Assembly (NCBI RefSeq): GCF_020297055.1
Contig: NZ_JAIXCQ010000002.1
Location: 372,001-436,000 of the forward strand
Length of the DNA: 64,000 bases
Direction: 5' to 3'
Origin: Isoptericola luteus
GTDB lineage: Bacteria; Actinomycetota; Actinomycetes; Actinomycetales; Cellulomonadaceae
In this document: positions 17,784 through 26,671 of the stretch, in pieces
How positions within the stretch are numbered: position 1 is the stretch's first letter
How the letters are laid out: each line of letters begins with the position of its first letter
The notes under the pieces: generated by a model
What the model was told of the DNA's origin: nothing
Database searches by the model: none
The model's input: only the letters and a program-made list of their open reading frames with translations
Program-made: the position numbers and the translations under genes

Positions 17784-20363
17784 TCACAGATCGAGGGCGC
17801 CGAAGCAGACGAGCGGGACCGCCTCGGCCTCGTCGGCGGTCGCCCGCGCCAGTGCCTCGCCCGGCCGCATCCCGTCGCGCAGGGCAGCATGCAGCACCGG
17901 CATGACCCGGACGGCGACGTCGTCGCGGAGCGGGGCGACCGCGGCGATCACCGAGCGCGCTCCGTGCCGCAGCAGAACGCTCGCGAACCCCAGCGCCTCT
18001 CCCCCGACGTCCGACGTCGACAGACCGAGCTCGCATGCCGAGAGCACCACGGTCGCACCCGCGAGGTCCACCCCGTCGAGCTCGTGGGCGAAGAGCGGCC
18101 CGTCCGCCAGGCGCAGCGACGAGAACATCGCGTTGTCCTGCACGTGCGTGCCGTGTGCCGCCAGGTGCACCACCCTCGCCCGCGCGAGCGCGTCGACGGC
18201 ACCTGCCGTGGTGGCGTCGTCGCCGACCAGCGCCCGGGCTCCGGGCCAGATAGACGCCACCGCCTCCGCCTCGTGCAGGCCGCCCTCGGTCTCCGGGCCG
18301 GCGAGCACCACGACCCCGGACCGCGCGTCCGGGCCCGCGCCGCCAGGGGCCGCCAGCTCCACCCGCTCGCTCACCCAGGTCCGGCGTCCGAGACGCGAGG
18401 GCAACGCCGACCACGGCAGGGTGAGCAGCTGGCCCCGGGCCACCACGTGCAGGTCGCCGTCCACACCCAGGGGCACGACGAGCAGGTCGTCGAGCTGCGC
18501 CAGCGACTGCGCCAGCGACCTGGCTGCCAGGTCCCTCAGCGGCTGCGGGATGAGGACGTTGGCGACGACCGAGAGGTCGGCCCGTGCCCTGCGCGCCTGC
18601 TCGAGCAGTGCCGGGCGCAGACCGAGCCGGTGCAGCGTGCGCCCGCGGGTGTCGATCCGGACGGCCAGGATCTCGTCGTCGACCGTCGTGTACGAGACCA
18701 CGACGAGGCCGTCGCCATCCGTCCCGTGGCGCCGCAGGGCGGCGCGGACCTCCCTTGCCGTGACCGGCTCGACGGGGCGACGCTCTCCCTCGACCTGCCA
18801 CGAGAGCTCTCGGGCCCGGTCCTGCAGCCGTCGCGCCTCTACCAGGTGCTCACGCTTCCTGCGGATCAGGTCCGCCGTGGCGGCGGACCCGAGCGCCAGT
18901 GCCGACTGGTGCTCGGCCCGGGCGCGCCCGAGCAGGTCGGCCAGCCGCGGGTCGTCCGGGGGGACGAGCCGGGCCGCGCCCGCGGCCGCGGCGCGACCGC
19001 GCTCGAGCGCGTCGAAGACCGCTCCGGCGTCGCCGGTACCGAGCGCGGCGCGGACGTCCACCAGGTTGAGCCGCAGCGCGTGCACCCCGGTGGCGGCGAC
19101 GGCCTCGACGGACCCCAGTCCCCGGTGCGCCGCGAGCGTGCGCTGGCCGTGCCGCACGGCACGCACCCCGGCGCTACGCACCCCCCGCGCGAACGCCACC
19201 TGGGCCGTCATCGCGGACCGCTCCAGCCGCAGGGACAACGGAGCGGTGCCGAGGTCGGCGGGAACCTGCGCCAGCAGCGCGCGCGCCTCGTCCAGGTCAC
19301 CGGCCAACGCCGCCCACTCGGCGGCCATGAGGAGCGCCGGATATGTCACCGTGATCCGCCCGGCGATACCGGCGCGCTCGCCCCGCCGGGCGAGCTCGCG
19401 GGCGCGCTTCGCTCGGCCTCGCAGCCCGGCGCGCGGGCGTCCCTGCACCGCCCAGCGGTCGGCACCGAGCTGCGCCTGCAGCTCCGCCGCCTCAGCGCGC
19501 GTCCGCCAGGGCGTGTTTCCCGCCCGGGCGAACCCGCGGGCCGCGGACCGAGCGGCCTCCTGAGCACGGTCGAAACGGCGCAGGTCCATGAGGCACGTGG
19601 CGAGGGCCAGCTCGACCTCCGCGAGCACTACCGCCGACCCCCCGTCGAGCAGGGCGGCAGCCTGCTCCAGCGCCTCCACCGCGTCGGAGACGAGCCCTGC
19701 CTCTGCCAGCACCCGCGCCCGGTCCAGGAGCGCGACCGGCTCGGGGCGATCGCCCAGCTCCTCGGACTCCGCCATCTCGCGCAGCGCGGACGGAAGGTCG
19801 CCGCCGAGGAACGCGGCATAGCCGAGGTTGTGGCGCGCCGCCGCCTCGAGCGCCGAGTTCTCGATGCGTCGCGCGATCTCGGCGGCGGCGCGCAGGTCAC
19901 GCGCCGCCGCCGAGGGCTCCCCGGCCTCGAGGTGCAGCGCGCCACGATTGAGAAGGACGATCCCGAGGTCGTACGTCGGCTCGGCGCCCGGGCCGGGGGC
20001 GATGCGGTCCAGCGCCTCGCGGGCTCCTTCGAGGTCGCCCGAGCGCAGGAGCAGCAGACCCCGCTGGCCCCAGACCGCGAGCCTCTCCTCGTCCAGGTCC
20101 GCGGCCACGCAGCTTCGCTCGGCGGCGTCGAGCATGCCGAGGGCGTCGTCGAGATCGCCCGACGTCTCGTAGCCGCCCCGGGCGATGCCGAGGTGGGCGC
20201 GCACCCTCAGCGCGGCGCCCTCCTGACCGTCGCCCGGCGTCTCCGCCTCGAGCAGTGCGACGAGCTGCCGGTACAGCGCGAGCGCACGGACGAAGCGCCC
20301 GACGTCCTCCGCCGCATGAGCGTCCGCGTACAGCGCTCGAGCGCGCTCCAGTGCTCCGGCCAC
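17784..20363 (-). CDS. TPR-CHAT (caspase-like) protein
   Basis: An 859-residue protein from a GTG start (AGALERARALYADAHAAED). The frame is open 44 codons further up, but that part is low-complexity and overlaps the intergenic spacer. Residues 1 to about 500 are helical repeats of TPR type (for example GIVLLNRGALHLEAGEPSAA). The C-terminal third is a CHAT domain with the catalytic dyad His737 (HLAAHG) and Cys777 (LSACELG), both present. CHAT proteins are caspase/separase-like cysteine peptidases. No signal peptide or membrane span is seen, so it should act in the cytosol. It is last in an operon after a subtilisin, an Ig-like protein and a sigma factor. Substrate and trigger are unknown. Confidence 0.9.
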   Translation of the reverse strand: MAGALERARALYADAHAAEDVGRFVRALALYRQLVALLEAETPGDGQEGAALRVRAHLGIARGGYETSGDLDDALGMLDAAERSCVAADLDEERLAVWGQRGLLLLRSGDLEGAREALDRIAPGPGAEPTYDLGIVLLNRGALHLEAGEPSAAARDLRAAAEIARRIENSALEAAARHNLGYAAFLGGDLPSALREMAESEELGDRPEPVALLDRARVLAEAGLVSDAVEALEQAAALLDGGSAVVLAEVELALATCLMDLRRFDRAQEAARSAARGFARAGNTPWRTRAEAAELQAQLGADRWAVQGRPRAGLRGRAKRARELARRGERAGIAGRITVTYPALLMAAEWAALAGDLDEARALLAQVPADLGTAPLSLRLERSAMTAQVAFARGVRSAGVRAVRHGQRTLAAHRGLGSVEAVAATGVHALRLNLVDVRAALGTGDAGAVFDALERGRAAAAGAARLVPPDDPRLADLLGRARAEHQSALALGSAATADLIRRKREHLVEARRLQDRARELSWQVEGERRPVEPVTAREVRAALRRHGTDGDGLVVVSYTTVDDEILAVRIDTRGRTLHRLGLRPALLEQARRARADLSVVANVLIPQPLRDLAARSLAQSLAQLDDLLVVPLGVDGDLHVVARGQLLTLPWSALPSRLGRRTWVSERVELAAPGGAGPDARSGVVVLAGPETEGGLHEAEAVASIWPGARALVGDDATTAGAVDALARARVVHLAAHGTHVQDNAMFSSLRLADGPLFAHELDGVDLAGATVVLSACELGLSTSDVGGEALGFASVLLRHGARSVIAAVAPLRDDVAVRVMPVLHAALRDGMRPGEALARATADEAEAVPLVCFGALDL

Positions 20364-20413
20364 CCGGTGAGGGTACGTCCTCGGGCAGCCGTCGCGGGAG
20401 GACCGTGCCCCCG

Positions 20414-22354
20414 TCAGTCGTTCCGGGCGGACGCAGACCCCTCCTGCGGCCGGAGCCCGGTGCTCAAGGTGATCGCGTCCCAGACCTGCGCGCACCGTGC
20501 GGCATCACCCGCCGCACCGTCCGGAACCCGCGGCTCCACGATCCCTCCGTCCAGCAGGTGCCGGGCCAGCTCGCCCGCGAGCACCGGCGCCGCGAACGAG
20601 GTACCGCTCCAGATCGCGAACCCGCCCTCGAAGCCCTCCGGGTCGATCGTGGCACGGTGCCCGTCCGAGAACAGCTCGCGCATGAATCGGGAGGGCGCGA
20701 TGACGCCGTCCATGCTCACCGGCGCCGTGCTGACCAGGGCCGACCCGGGTCGCAGGCACGTCACCCAGTCCCCGTCGTTGCTGAACAAGGCGGTGGTGCC
20801 GTCCGGGTTGCGCGCACCGACCGCGACGAGCGGGGGCTCCTCGACCGACAACGGCTCGAGAGGTGTCGGGGGCTCCGCACGCCGGTCCAGCCGGGGGGCG
20901 AACGCCGCCGGGAACGTCTCGCGCACCTGCCCGTCGTTCCCGCTGGAGCAGACGACCGCGACCCCCCAGCGGCGCAGCTCACGCAGCACGGTGCCCAACG
21001 GAAGGTCGAAGTCCCTGTCCTGCGGCCGCTCGTGGTAGTAGCCGAGCGACAGGACCGCCACGTCCACGGGCGCGTAGCCGTCGACGCCGGCCAGGCCGAG
21101 GAGATGCCACAGGAGCAGCCGCCGCAGCGAACGGAGCAGGTCGCGCTCCGAGATGACACCGGACCCACCGTAGACGCGCGGGGCCAGGATCACGGCGTCC
21201 GGGCACTGCTGGTGGACGAGCCCCGCCATGAAGGTGCCGTGCCCAGCCACCGGGTCGAGCGGGCCCACGAGGGGCTCGATCGAGACGCCACCGATCTCCG
21301 GGTCCTGGTAGTCGTGCGCAGGCTCGGGGCTGAGCCCCACCGGCCTGCCCACGACCCGCGGGTCCCGGATCACGACGTCGGGCCGCGACCGGTCGTCCTC
21401 CGTCCAGCCCACGCCGACCGGGCGTTGGGCACCGTCGAGCCCGAACCAGGGGTGAGGTCCGACGCCCGTGTCCATGAGCGCCACCACCGGACGCCGTCGC
21501 CCGTCGTCACCGACGTACGGGTCGTCGCCCGCCGGGATCTCGCTCCGCGGCACGGCGCCGACCCAGGCCACCGGCTGGCGACCGCCCGATCCGGCCGCGG
21601 TGTACTCGGCCAGCCCGCCGATCGGGTGACCCATCGTGATCGGGTGACCCATCGTGATCGGATGACCCATCGTGATCGGATGACCCATCGTGATCGGGTG
21701 ACCCATCGTGATCGGGTTCCCGGTGATGAACGGCTGGGTGGCCGTGAAGCTCTGCGGCTGGCTCGCGGCCCCGCCGCCGATACCACCGGGGACGATGACG
21801 TGGTCGAGGGCGAGCGAGATCTCGTCGGGGCCGGCGGCGGCCTGGACGGACACGCTCCCGGCCGGCCAGGGCAGCGTGTAGCCCAGGACCTCATCGCTGG
21901 GACGTGCGTCGTGTCTGGCCCACGATCCGCGCACCGCGGTGAGCAGGTTCCAGCCGTCCGGCAAGCCGCCCTCGTCGAGCCGTACCAGCACGGCGGAGGT
22001 GCCGAAGACCTGACGCAACCGTGCGCGCAGCGCGTCGTCGAAGCCCCCGAGGTCGGCGGCCTCGGTGAGGAGGTCCAGGTCGTCGTACGTCTCGGGCTCG
22101 ATCTCGACGTTGACGCCGTGCCGCCACGCCGCGTGCCGCAGGCGCCGCAGCCAGCGCGGGGCCCGCCCTTCCCGCGGCGGTGCCTCGACGTCGAGCAGCA
22201 GCCGGTCCCCGACGTACCAGGTGGGCTGCGGGGAGGCCTGCGAGCCGGACCGCCGGGCGGCCGTCGGGTCGAGGGTGCGGGTGCGCCACTGCAGACGCTG
22301 CGGCGTGTCGGACGACCTCTGCTGCGGCGCGTCCGAGGATCCTGGCGCGCTCAC
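20414..22354 (-). CDS. Cytoplasmic subtilisin-family (S8) serine protease
   Basis: 646 residues from a GTG that overlaps the previous gene's stop by four bases (GTGA). The catalytic triad is complete: Asp295 (LMDTGVG), His372 (GHGTFMAG) and Ser586 (SGTSFAAP), with the oxyanion Asn473 (SSGND). There is no signal peptide or propeptide-like start, so secretion is unlikely. The N-terminal ~210 residues are an unassigned domain. Residues 214-249 form a PITMGH hexapeptide repeat linking it to the protease. The next gene, 50 nt on, encodes the TPR-CHAT protein, so two different peptidases are co-expressed. Confidence 0.92.
   Translation of the reverse strand: MSAPGSSDAPQQRSSDTPQRLQWRTRTLDPTAARRSGSQASPQPTWYVGDRLLLDVEAPPREGRAPRWLRRLRHAAWRHGVNVEIEPETYDDLDLLTEAADLGGFDDALRARLRQVFGTSAVLVRLDEGGLPDGWNLLTAVRGSWARHDARPSDEVLGYTLPWPAGSVSVQAAAGPDEISLALDHVIVPGGIGGGAASQPQSFTATQPFITGNPITMGHPITMGHPITMGHPITMGHPITMGHPIGGLAEYTAAGSGGRQPVAWVGAVPRSEIPAGDDPYVGDDGRRRPVVALMDTGVGPHPWFGLDGAQRPVGVGWTEDDRSRPDVVIRDPRVVGRPVGLSPEPAHDYQDPEIGGVSIEPLVGPLDPVAGHGTFMAGLVHQQCPDAVILAPRVYGGSGVISERDLLRSLRRLLLWHLLGLAGVDGYAPVDVAVLSLGYYHERPQDRDFDLPLGTVLRELRRWGVAVVCSSGNDGQVRETFPAAFAPRLDRRAEPPTPLEPLSVEEPPLVAVGARNPDGTTALFSNDGDWVTCLRPGSALVSTAPVSMDGVIAPSRFMRELFSDGHRATIDPEGFEGGFAIWSGTSFAAPVLAGELARHLLDGGIVEPRVPDGAAGDAARCAQVWDAITLSTGLRPQEGSASARND
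21621..21716 (-). repeat. 18-bp in-frame tandem repeat in the S8 protease gene
   Basis: Five near-identical 18-bp units encode PITMGH x 5 ahead of the protease domain. Units differ only by GGGTGA/GGATGA. Copy number is a multiple of three bases, so slippage would change linker length without a frameshift. Confidence 0.9.
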
Positions 22355-22863
22355 AGCTCGACCACCGGCGTCGTCACCGGGGTGCCTCCGGGCAGCCGCA
22401 CGAGGAAGCTCGCCGAGCCGGGCTCGACGGCCTCGAACACGAACCGGCCGTCGTCGTCGGCCGTCGTCTCGAGCGTGGTGCCGGGCTGCCGCAGCTCGAC
22501 GGCGCGCGGCCCTGCCGGGGCGATCCACCCGTCGACGCGCACGGAGACGCCGTCGTCGGCGGCGGACAGCGCGATCATCACCGTGAGGCGCTCGTGGGTG
22601 AACGTCACGGTGCGTGCCTCGAGCGGCTGCCCGCTCCGCACGGCACCCACCGGCACGTCGATGCGCTGCAGCTCCATGACCTCCGCCTCGAGCCCAGCGA
22701 GCGTCATCGCGAACAGCGACCGCTCGACCAGGCCGTCGGGCACCGGGTCGCGCTCCTCGACGACGCGGGCCAGCCGCCCGAGCACCGCCATGTCCCACGC
22801 GTCCAAGGGTTCGGCCTCACCCGGCACGCTCGTCGTGCCGTCCTGTGCTGAGTTCATGTCCAT
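22351..22863 (-). CDS. Unknown protein with C-terminal Ig-like/carboxypeptidase-regulatory fold
   Basis: 170 residues, starting MDMNSAQDG with GGAAAGG five bases upstream; a second ATG two codons in is also possible. I do not recognise a named family. The C-terminal half (VELRQPGTTLETTADDDGRFVFEAVEPGSASF in outline) has the Gly-Arg-Phe plus Pro-Gly pattern of carboxypeptidase-regulatory Ig-like domains. There is no membrane span or zinc-finger anti-sigma motif. Its position directly after the sigma gene (10-nt overlap) and before the protease (4-nt overlap) makes it a candidate sigma partner or protease substrate; that is inference. Confidence 0.8.
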   Translation of the reverse strand: MDMNSAQDGTTSVPGEAEPLDAWDMAVLGRLARVVEERDPVPDGLVERSLFAMTLAGLEAEVMELQRIDVPVGAVRSGQPLEARTVTFTHERLTVMIALSAADDGVSVRVDGWIAPAGPRAVELRQPGTTLETTADDDGRFVFEAVEPGSASFLVRLPGGTPVTTPVVEL

Positions 22864-23489
22864 GAGACCTTTCCCTGGTCGGTGAGGACGGCGCGCAGCT
22901 TGGCCAGGCACCGTCCCCGAGTTGCACCGATGCTGCCCACGGGCATGCCGAGGGCCGCCGAGATCGCCTTGTAGTCGGGGCGGTCCGCGAGCGAGATGAG
23001 CTTCAAGAGCTGCTGGCAGCGTTCCGGTACCTCACGCAGCGCGGACCACAGGATCTGGTCGCGCTCGTCGTCGAGGACCGTCGCCTCGGGACCCGGGCCG
23101 AGATCCGGGAGCGCGGCGCCGCTCTCCAGGACGTCGTCGGGGAGCTCGGTGCGCCGGCGGGCGTCGTCGCGGGTCTTGCGGACCGCCTCCCACGCCGCGC
23201 GCTTGGCCGTCACGAGCAGCCATTTCAGGACGGCCTTGGGCTCGGCGATCGTGTCGACGTGCCGGACCAGGGCCGCCCACGTGGACTGCACGACGTCGTC
23301 CGCGGCGTCCCGGTCCACGCCCTGCGCCCGCACCGTGTGCCACAACAGTGGCGTGGCCTCCCGCACCAGCGAGGTCAGCGCGCCGGAGCGTCCGTCGCGG
23401 TACTCGAGCAAGGCCCGGGCCGCCCGGTCCCCCAGGCTCTCCTCGGCGTCGCCCACGTCGACGGTTCCTTCCTGCATCGCTCCTGACAT
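22854..23489 (-). CDS. ECF-like RNA polymerase sigma factor
   Basis: 211 residues from the ATG at 23489; the next ATG (23477) is possible, and the frame is open up to 23642. Region 2 is visible in GVDRDAADDVVQSTWAALVRH, continuing into KWLLVTAKRAAWEAVRK. Region 4 is QQLLKLISLADRPDYKAISAALGMPVGSIGATRGRCLAKLR in outline, a helix-turn-helix for the -35 element. No region 1 or 3 is seen. It heads the operon and overlaps the next gene, which is not a membrane anti-sigma factor. It probably directs its own operon. Confidence 0.88.
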   Translation of the reverse strand: MSGAMQEGTVDVGDAEESLGDRAARALLEYRDGRSGALTSLVREATPLLWHTVRAQGVDRDAADDVVQSTWAALVRHVDTIAEPKAVLKWLLVTAKRAAWEAVRKTRDDARRRTELPDDVLESGAALPDLGPGPEATVLDDERDQILWSALREVPERCQQLLKLISLADRPDYKAISAALGMPVGSIGATRGRCLAKLRAVLTDQGKVSWT

Positions 23490-23601
23490 GGCAGTTCGCA
23501 CCTCACGCGGGCTCGTCGACGAGACCCGACCGCTGTGGCCGGGGTCTCCTGAGCCTAGGTCGCTCGTTCTGCGCTCGGCAGGGACGCGAGGGGGTGCCAT
23601 C

Positions 23602-23613
23602 GGTGAATTCACC
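23602..23613. promoter_or_regulatory. 12-bp perfect palindrome GGTGAATTCACC upstream of the sigma gene
   Basis: The dyad sits about 110 nt upstream of the chosen sigma-factor start and is nested in a wider GGGGGTG ... CACCCCC inverted repeat (23590-23616). It is the only AT-containing dyad in the 308-bp gap between sigma and rplA. It may be the operator or -35 element through which the operon is controlled; no regulator is identified. Confidence 0.45.
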
Positions 23614-23720
23614 CCCTGGAGCGGGTCGTGGACTGTCATCACCTCCGAAGGAGGGCCGCGGCGGGTGCCTGATACATGGCTCGAACCCGCCGCACGTCCG
23701 GACGGGCTCCCTCGGACGCA

Positions 23721-23756
23721 CGAAGGCCCGGCACCCCTGGGGGTGCCGGGCCTTCG
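23721..23756 (-). terminator. Terminator downstream of rplA
   Basis: A near-perfect 17-bp stem (CGAAGGCCCGGCACCCC and complement) with a tight loop lies 42 nt after the rplA stop. It separates the rplK-rplA transcript from the sigma/protease operon. Confidence 0.85.
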
Positions 23757-23797
23757 TCGAGAAACCGATCAGCGGGGACCTGCAGGTCCCGGCCGGA

Positions 23798-24508
23798 TCA
23801 CGCCTCGTCGAGCAGCTTCGTGGTGCGCGACTGGTCGAGCGGGATGCCCGGGCCCATCGTCGTCGCCATCGTGGCCTTGGTGATGTAACGGCCCTTCGAG
23901 GACGACGGCTTGAGGCGCAGGACCTCGTCGAGCGCCGCCGCGTAGTTCTCCACCAGCGCGGTCTCGCTGAACGAGGCCTTGCCGATGATGAAGTGCAGGT
24001 TCGAGTGCTTGTCGACGCGGAACTCGATCTTGCCGCCCTTGATGTCGGTGACGGCCTTGGTCACGTCCATCGTCACCGTGCCGGTCTTCGGGTTCGGCAT
24101 GAGACCACGGGGGCCCAGCACCTTGCCCAGTCGACCGACCTTGCCCATGAGGTCCGGCGTCGCCACGGCGGCGTCGAAGTCGGTGTACCCGGCGGCCACC
24201 TTCGCGATGAGCTCGTCGCCACCGACCTCGTCGGCGCCGGCCGCACGGGCCTCCTCCGCCTTGGCGGCGTTCGCGAAGACGAGCACGCGGGCCGTCTTGC
24301 CGGTGCCGTGCGGGAGGTTGACCGTGCCGCGGACCATCTGGTCCGCCTTGCGGGGGTCGACACCCAGGCGGAAGGCGACCTCGACGGTCGCGTCGTACTT
24401 GACCGTCGCGGTCTCCTTGGCGAGGCGGACCGCCTCGAGGGGCGCGTAGAGCGCGTCGCGGTCGATCTTCTCCGCGGCGGCGCGGTATGCCTTGCTGCGC
24501 GTTGCCAT
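23798..24508 (-). CDS. rplA: 50S ribosomal protein L1
   Basis: L1 forms the mobile stalk that moves E-site tRNA. The start [18 protein letters not shown] has AGAAGGAG upstream and gives 236 residues; the 40 codons upstream are not L1-like. The [11 protein letters not shown] motif is conserved. It follows rplK by 116 nt, with a hairpin in the gap, and is followed by a strong terminator instead of rplJ. Confidence 0.97.
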   Translation of the reverse strand: MATRSKAYRAAAEKIDRDALYAPLEAVRLAKETATVKYDATVEVAFRLGVDPRKADQMVRGTVNLPHGTGKTARVLVFANAAKAEEARAAGADEVGGDELIAKVAAGYTDFDAAVATPDLMGKVGRLGKVLGPRGLMPNPKTGTVTMDVTKAVTDIKGGKIEFRVDKHSNLHFIIGKASFSETALVENYAAALDEVLRLKPSSSKGRYITKATMATTMGPGIPLDQSRTTKLLDEA

Positions 24509-24587
24509 CTGCGTTCTCCTTCTGCAGTCGTGGTGAACGGGTCCGCGCGGACCCTGCCACTGGCCCGACGACGTTCGCCGGGCGGTT

Positions 24588-24618
24588 CGTGCCGGCCCGG
24601 AGCGATCCGGCCGGCACG
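24588..24618 (-). other. Hairpin in the rplK-rplA spacer
   Basis: The arms CGTGCCGGCC and GGCCGGCACG pair around an 11-nt loop, 7 nt beyond the rplK stop. It may be a processing, attenuation or L1-contact site; the sequence alone does not decide. Confidence 0.5.
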
Positions 24619-24624
24619 GGGACA

Positions 24625-25056
24625 TCACTCGGAAACGGTGATGCCCATCGAGCGGGCGGTGCCCGCGACGATCTTCATCGCGGCGTCGATGTCGTTCGCG
24701 TTGAGGTCGGTCAGCTTCGTCTGGGCGATCTCACGGACCTGGTCCGACGTCAGCGAGGCGACCTTGACGGTGTGCGGGGTCGCGGAGCCCTTGGCCACAC
24801 CGGCGGCCTTCTTGATGAGCTCGGCGGCCGGCGGCGTCTTCGTGATGAACGTGAACGAGCGGTCCTCGTACACGGTGATCTCGACGGGGACGACGTTGCC
24901 GCGCTGCGACTCGGTCGCCGCGTTGTAGGCCTTGCAGAACTCCATGATGTTCACGCCGTGCTGACCGAGCGCGGGGCCGATCGGCGGGGCGGGGGTGGCC
25001 GCGCCGGCCTTGATCTGGAGCTTGATGAGGCCGGAGACCTTCTTCTTGGGAGGCAT
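24625..25056 (-). CDS. rplK: 50S ribosomal protein L11
   Basis: L11, in the GTPase-associated centre and the site of thiostrepton action. 143 residues starting [18 protein letters not shown], with the [21 protein letters not shown] motif in the N-terminal domain and the rRNA-binding C-terminal domain ending [10 protein letters not shown]. It lies 99 nt after nusG. Confidence 0.97.
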   Translation of the reverse strand: MPPKKKVSGLIKLQIKAGAATPAPPIGPALGQHGVNIMEFCKAYNAATESQRGNVVPVEITVYEDRSFTFITKTPPAAELIKKAAGVAKGSATPHTVKVASLTSDQVREIAQTKLTDLNANDIDAAMKIVAGTARSMGITVSE

Positions 25057-25155
25057 TGCTCTTCCCTGTCCTTCTGAGTTCGTGGACCGACGCCGTGGGC
25101 GATGACCCGGTTGCAGTACTGCGTTCGGCGAGCGAGCGGCAGGTGCCGCCCGTCG

Positions 25156-25980
25156 TCAGATCTTGGCGACCTGGTTGAACGACAGCTCGACCGGGGTCTC
25201 CCGGCCGAAGATGGAGACGAGGACCTTGAGCTTGGCGGCCTCGACGTTGATCTCGGAGATCGTGGCGGGCAGCGTGTCGAACGGGCCGTCCGTGACGGTC
25301 ACCGACTCGCCGACCTCGAAGTCGACCTCGACGGCGGCGGCCTGGCCGCCCGCGGAGGACGCGGCGGCAGCCTGCTTGACGGCCTCGGGCTGCGTCGCGA
25401 GGAACGTCGGCGCGAGCATCGAGTAGACCTCGTCGAGCGTCAGCGGGACCGGCTGGTGGGTGTGGCCCACGAAGCCGGTGACGCCCGGGGTGTGGCGCAC
25501 GGCGCCCCACGACTCGTCCGTGAGGTCCATGCGCACGAGGACGTAACCGGGGATGCGGACGCGGCGGACGATCTTCTTCTGCGCGTTCTTGATCTCGGTC
25601 ACCTCCTCCATGGGGACCTCGATCTGGAAGATGTAGTCCTCCATGTTCAGGCTCTGGATGCGGTTCTCCAGGTTGGCCTTCACACGGTTCTCGTACCCGG
25701 CGTAGGAGTGGATGACGTACCAGTCGCCGAACTGCGCGCGCAGGGTACGGCGGAACTCCTCGGCGGGGTCCTCGACGGCCTCGTCGGCGTCGGCGGCGGC
25801 CTCGGCCGGCTCGTCGTCAGCCTCATCGGCGGGCTGGTCGGCCACCGCGTCGCCGGCAGCGTCGTCGGCCGCGGTGTCCGTGGTCTCGTCCGTGGGCGCG
25901 TCGACGTCAGCCACGTCGCCGTCGGCGACGGGCTGCGTGGGGTCGACGTTCTCCGTCTGGTCCAGCGGATCCTGGGACAC
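25156..25980 (-). CDS. nusG: Transcription termination/antitermination factor NusG
   Basis: NusG binds RNA polymerase through its NGN domain and S10 or Rho through its KOW domain. 274 residues: a long acidic N-terminal extension (about 1-80, rich in Asp/Glu/Ala/Thr), NGN from about [20 protein letters not shown], and KOW around [20 protein letters not shown]. The acidic extension is absent from E. coli NusG (181 residues) and typical of high-GC actinobacteria. It lies between secE and rplK in the conserved order. Confidence 0.97.
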   Translation of the reverse strand: MSQDPLDQTENVDPTQPVADGDVADVDAPTDETTDTAADDAAGDAVADQPADEADDEPAEAAADADEAVEDPAEEFRRTLRAQFGDWYVIHSYAGYENRVKANLENRIQSLNMEDYIFQIEVPMEEVTEIKNAQKKIVRRVRIPGYVLVRMDLTDESWGAVRHTPGVTGFVGHTHQPVPLTLDEVYSMLAPTFLATQPEAVKQAAAASSAGGQAAAVEVDFEVGESVTVTDGPFDTLPATISEINVEAAKLKVLVSIFGRETPVELSFNQVAKI

Positions 25981-26048
25981 GAACGAACCTGCTTTCTGAC
26001 TTCTGCTGTGGAGGACGGGCGTCCTGGCGGACGGCCTGCGGGGAAGGG

Positions 26049-26303
26049 TCAGTCGCCGAAGATGGCGAGGACACCCAGCCCGATGACGTAGTCGAGCGCC
26101 GTCACGAAGAGCATGACCACCGTCACGAACACCAGGACGACGATCGTGTAGCTGATCAGCTCCGACCGCGTCGGCGTGACCACCTTGCGCAGCTCGCCCA
26201 CGACCTGGCGGACGAAGAACGCGATGCGGGCGAACACGTTGCGACGCTGGCCCTCGCGGGCGCCCGCGTCGTCGTGCACGGCCTCAGCCGGCGACTCGCT
26301 CAC
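26049..26303 (-). CDS. secE: Preprotein translocase subunit SecE
   Basis: 84 residues from a GTG (reading [13 protein letters not shown]). The upstream open frame is Gly/Ala-rich and unlike SecE. A single C-terminal membrane span ([20 protein letters not shown]) follows the amphipathic helix [20 protein letters not shown], as expected for the short SecE form that clamps SecY. It lies between tRNA-Trp and nusG. Confidence 0.93.
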   Translation of the reverse strand: MSESPAEAVHDDAGAREGQRRNVFARIAFFVRQVVGELRKVVTPTRSELISYTIVVLVFVTVVMLFVTALDYVIGLGVLAIFGD

Positions 26304-26439
26304 TTGCTGTACCCCGTTTCGCGTTCGAACCGCAGCCGCACCGCCTCCCGGCGACGCGCCCACGGCACAGACTCCTGGCGTTCCGAGGTCACGCGACGTG
26401 CGACCCCGCTGCGCGCGGCCCCGCGGGGGAACACGCTGG

Positions 26440-26512
26440 CAGGGTAGACAGGACTCGAACCTGCAACCTGCGGTTTTGGAGACCGCTGCGCTACCAATTG
26501 CGCCACTACCCT
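26440..26512 (-). tRNA. tRNA-Trp (anticodon CCA)
   Basis: A complete cloverleaf: acceptor AGGGTAG/CTACCCT, D arm GGCGC region, anticodon loop CTCCAAA on a GCGGT/ACCGC stem, T arm with TTCGAGT. The anticodon CCA reads UGG. Its position before secE-nusG matches the usual actinobacterial order, and co-transcription with secE is likely. A weak TTGTCC upstream might be its -35 box. Confidence 0.97.
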
Positions 26513-26671
26513 TCGTGCTCGATGCTCCGACCGCCGCGCTGCAGGGCGCGTTCGATCATGGCGGGCATCAACCACCGAGGGACAACTGTACGCGACGCGA
26601 GGGCGTGGGTCGAACCACGGTCACGGGACGCCGTGCCGGACGCCGCGGACCATCGCCGGACCGCCGCCAGC

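Noticed and set aside
21621-21716. Regularly spaced direct repeats as a possible CRISPR
   Set aside because: The units are contiguous, with no spacers, and encode a hexapeptide inside a protease gene.
17784-23489. Type III-E CRISPR (gRAMP/TPR-CHAT) locus
   Set aside because: There is a TPR-CHAT protein and a sigma factor, but no gRAMP/Cas7-11 effector, no Csx30/31-like gene recognised, no cas1 and no array nearby. The resemblance is in concept only.
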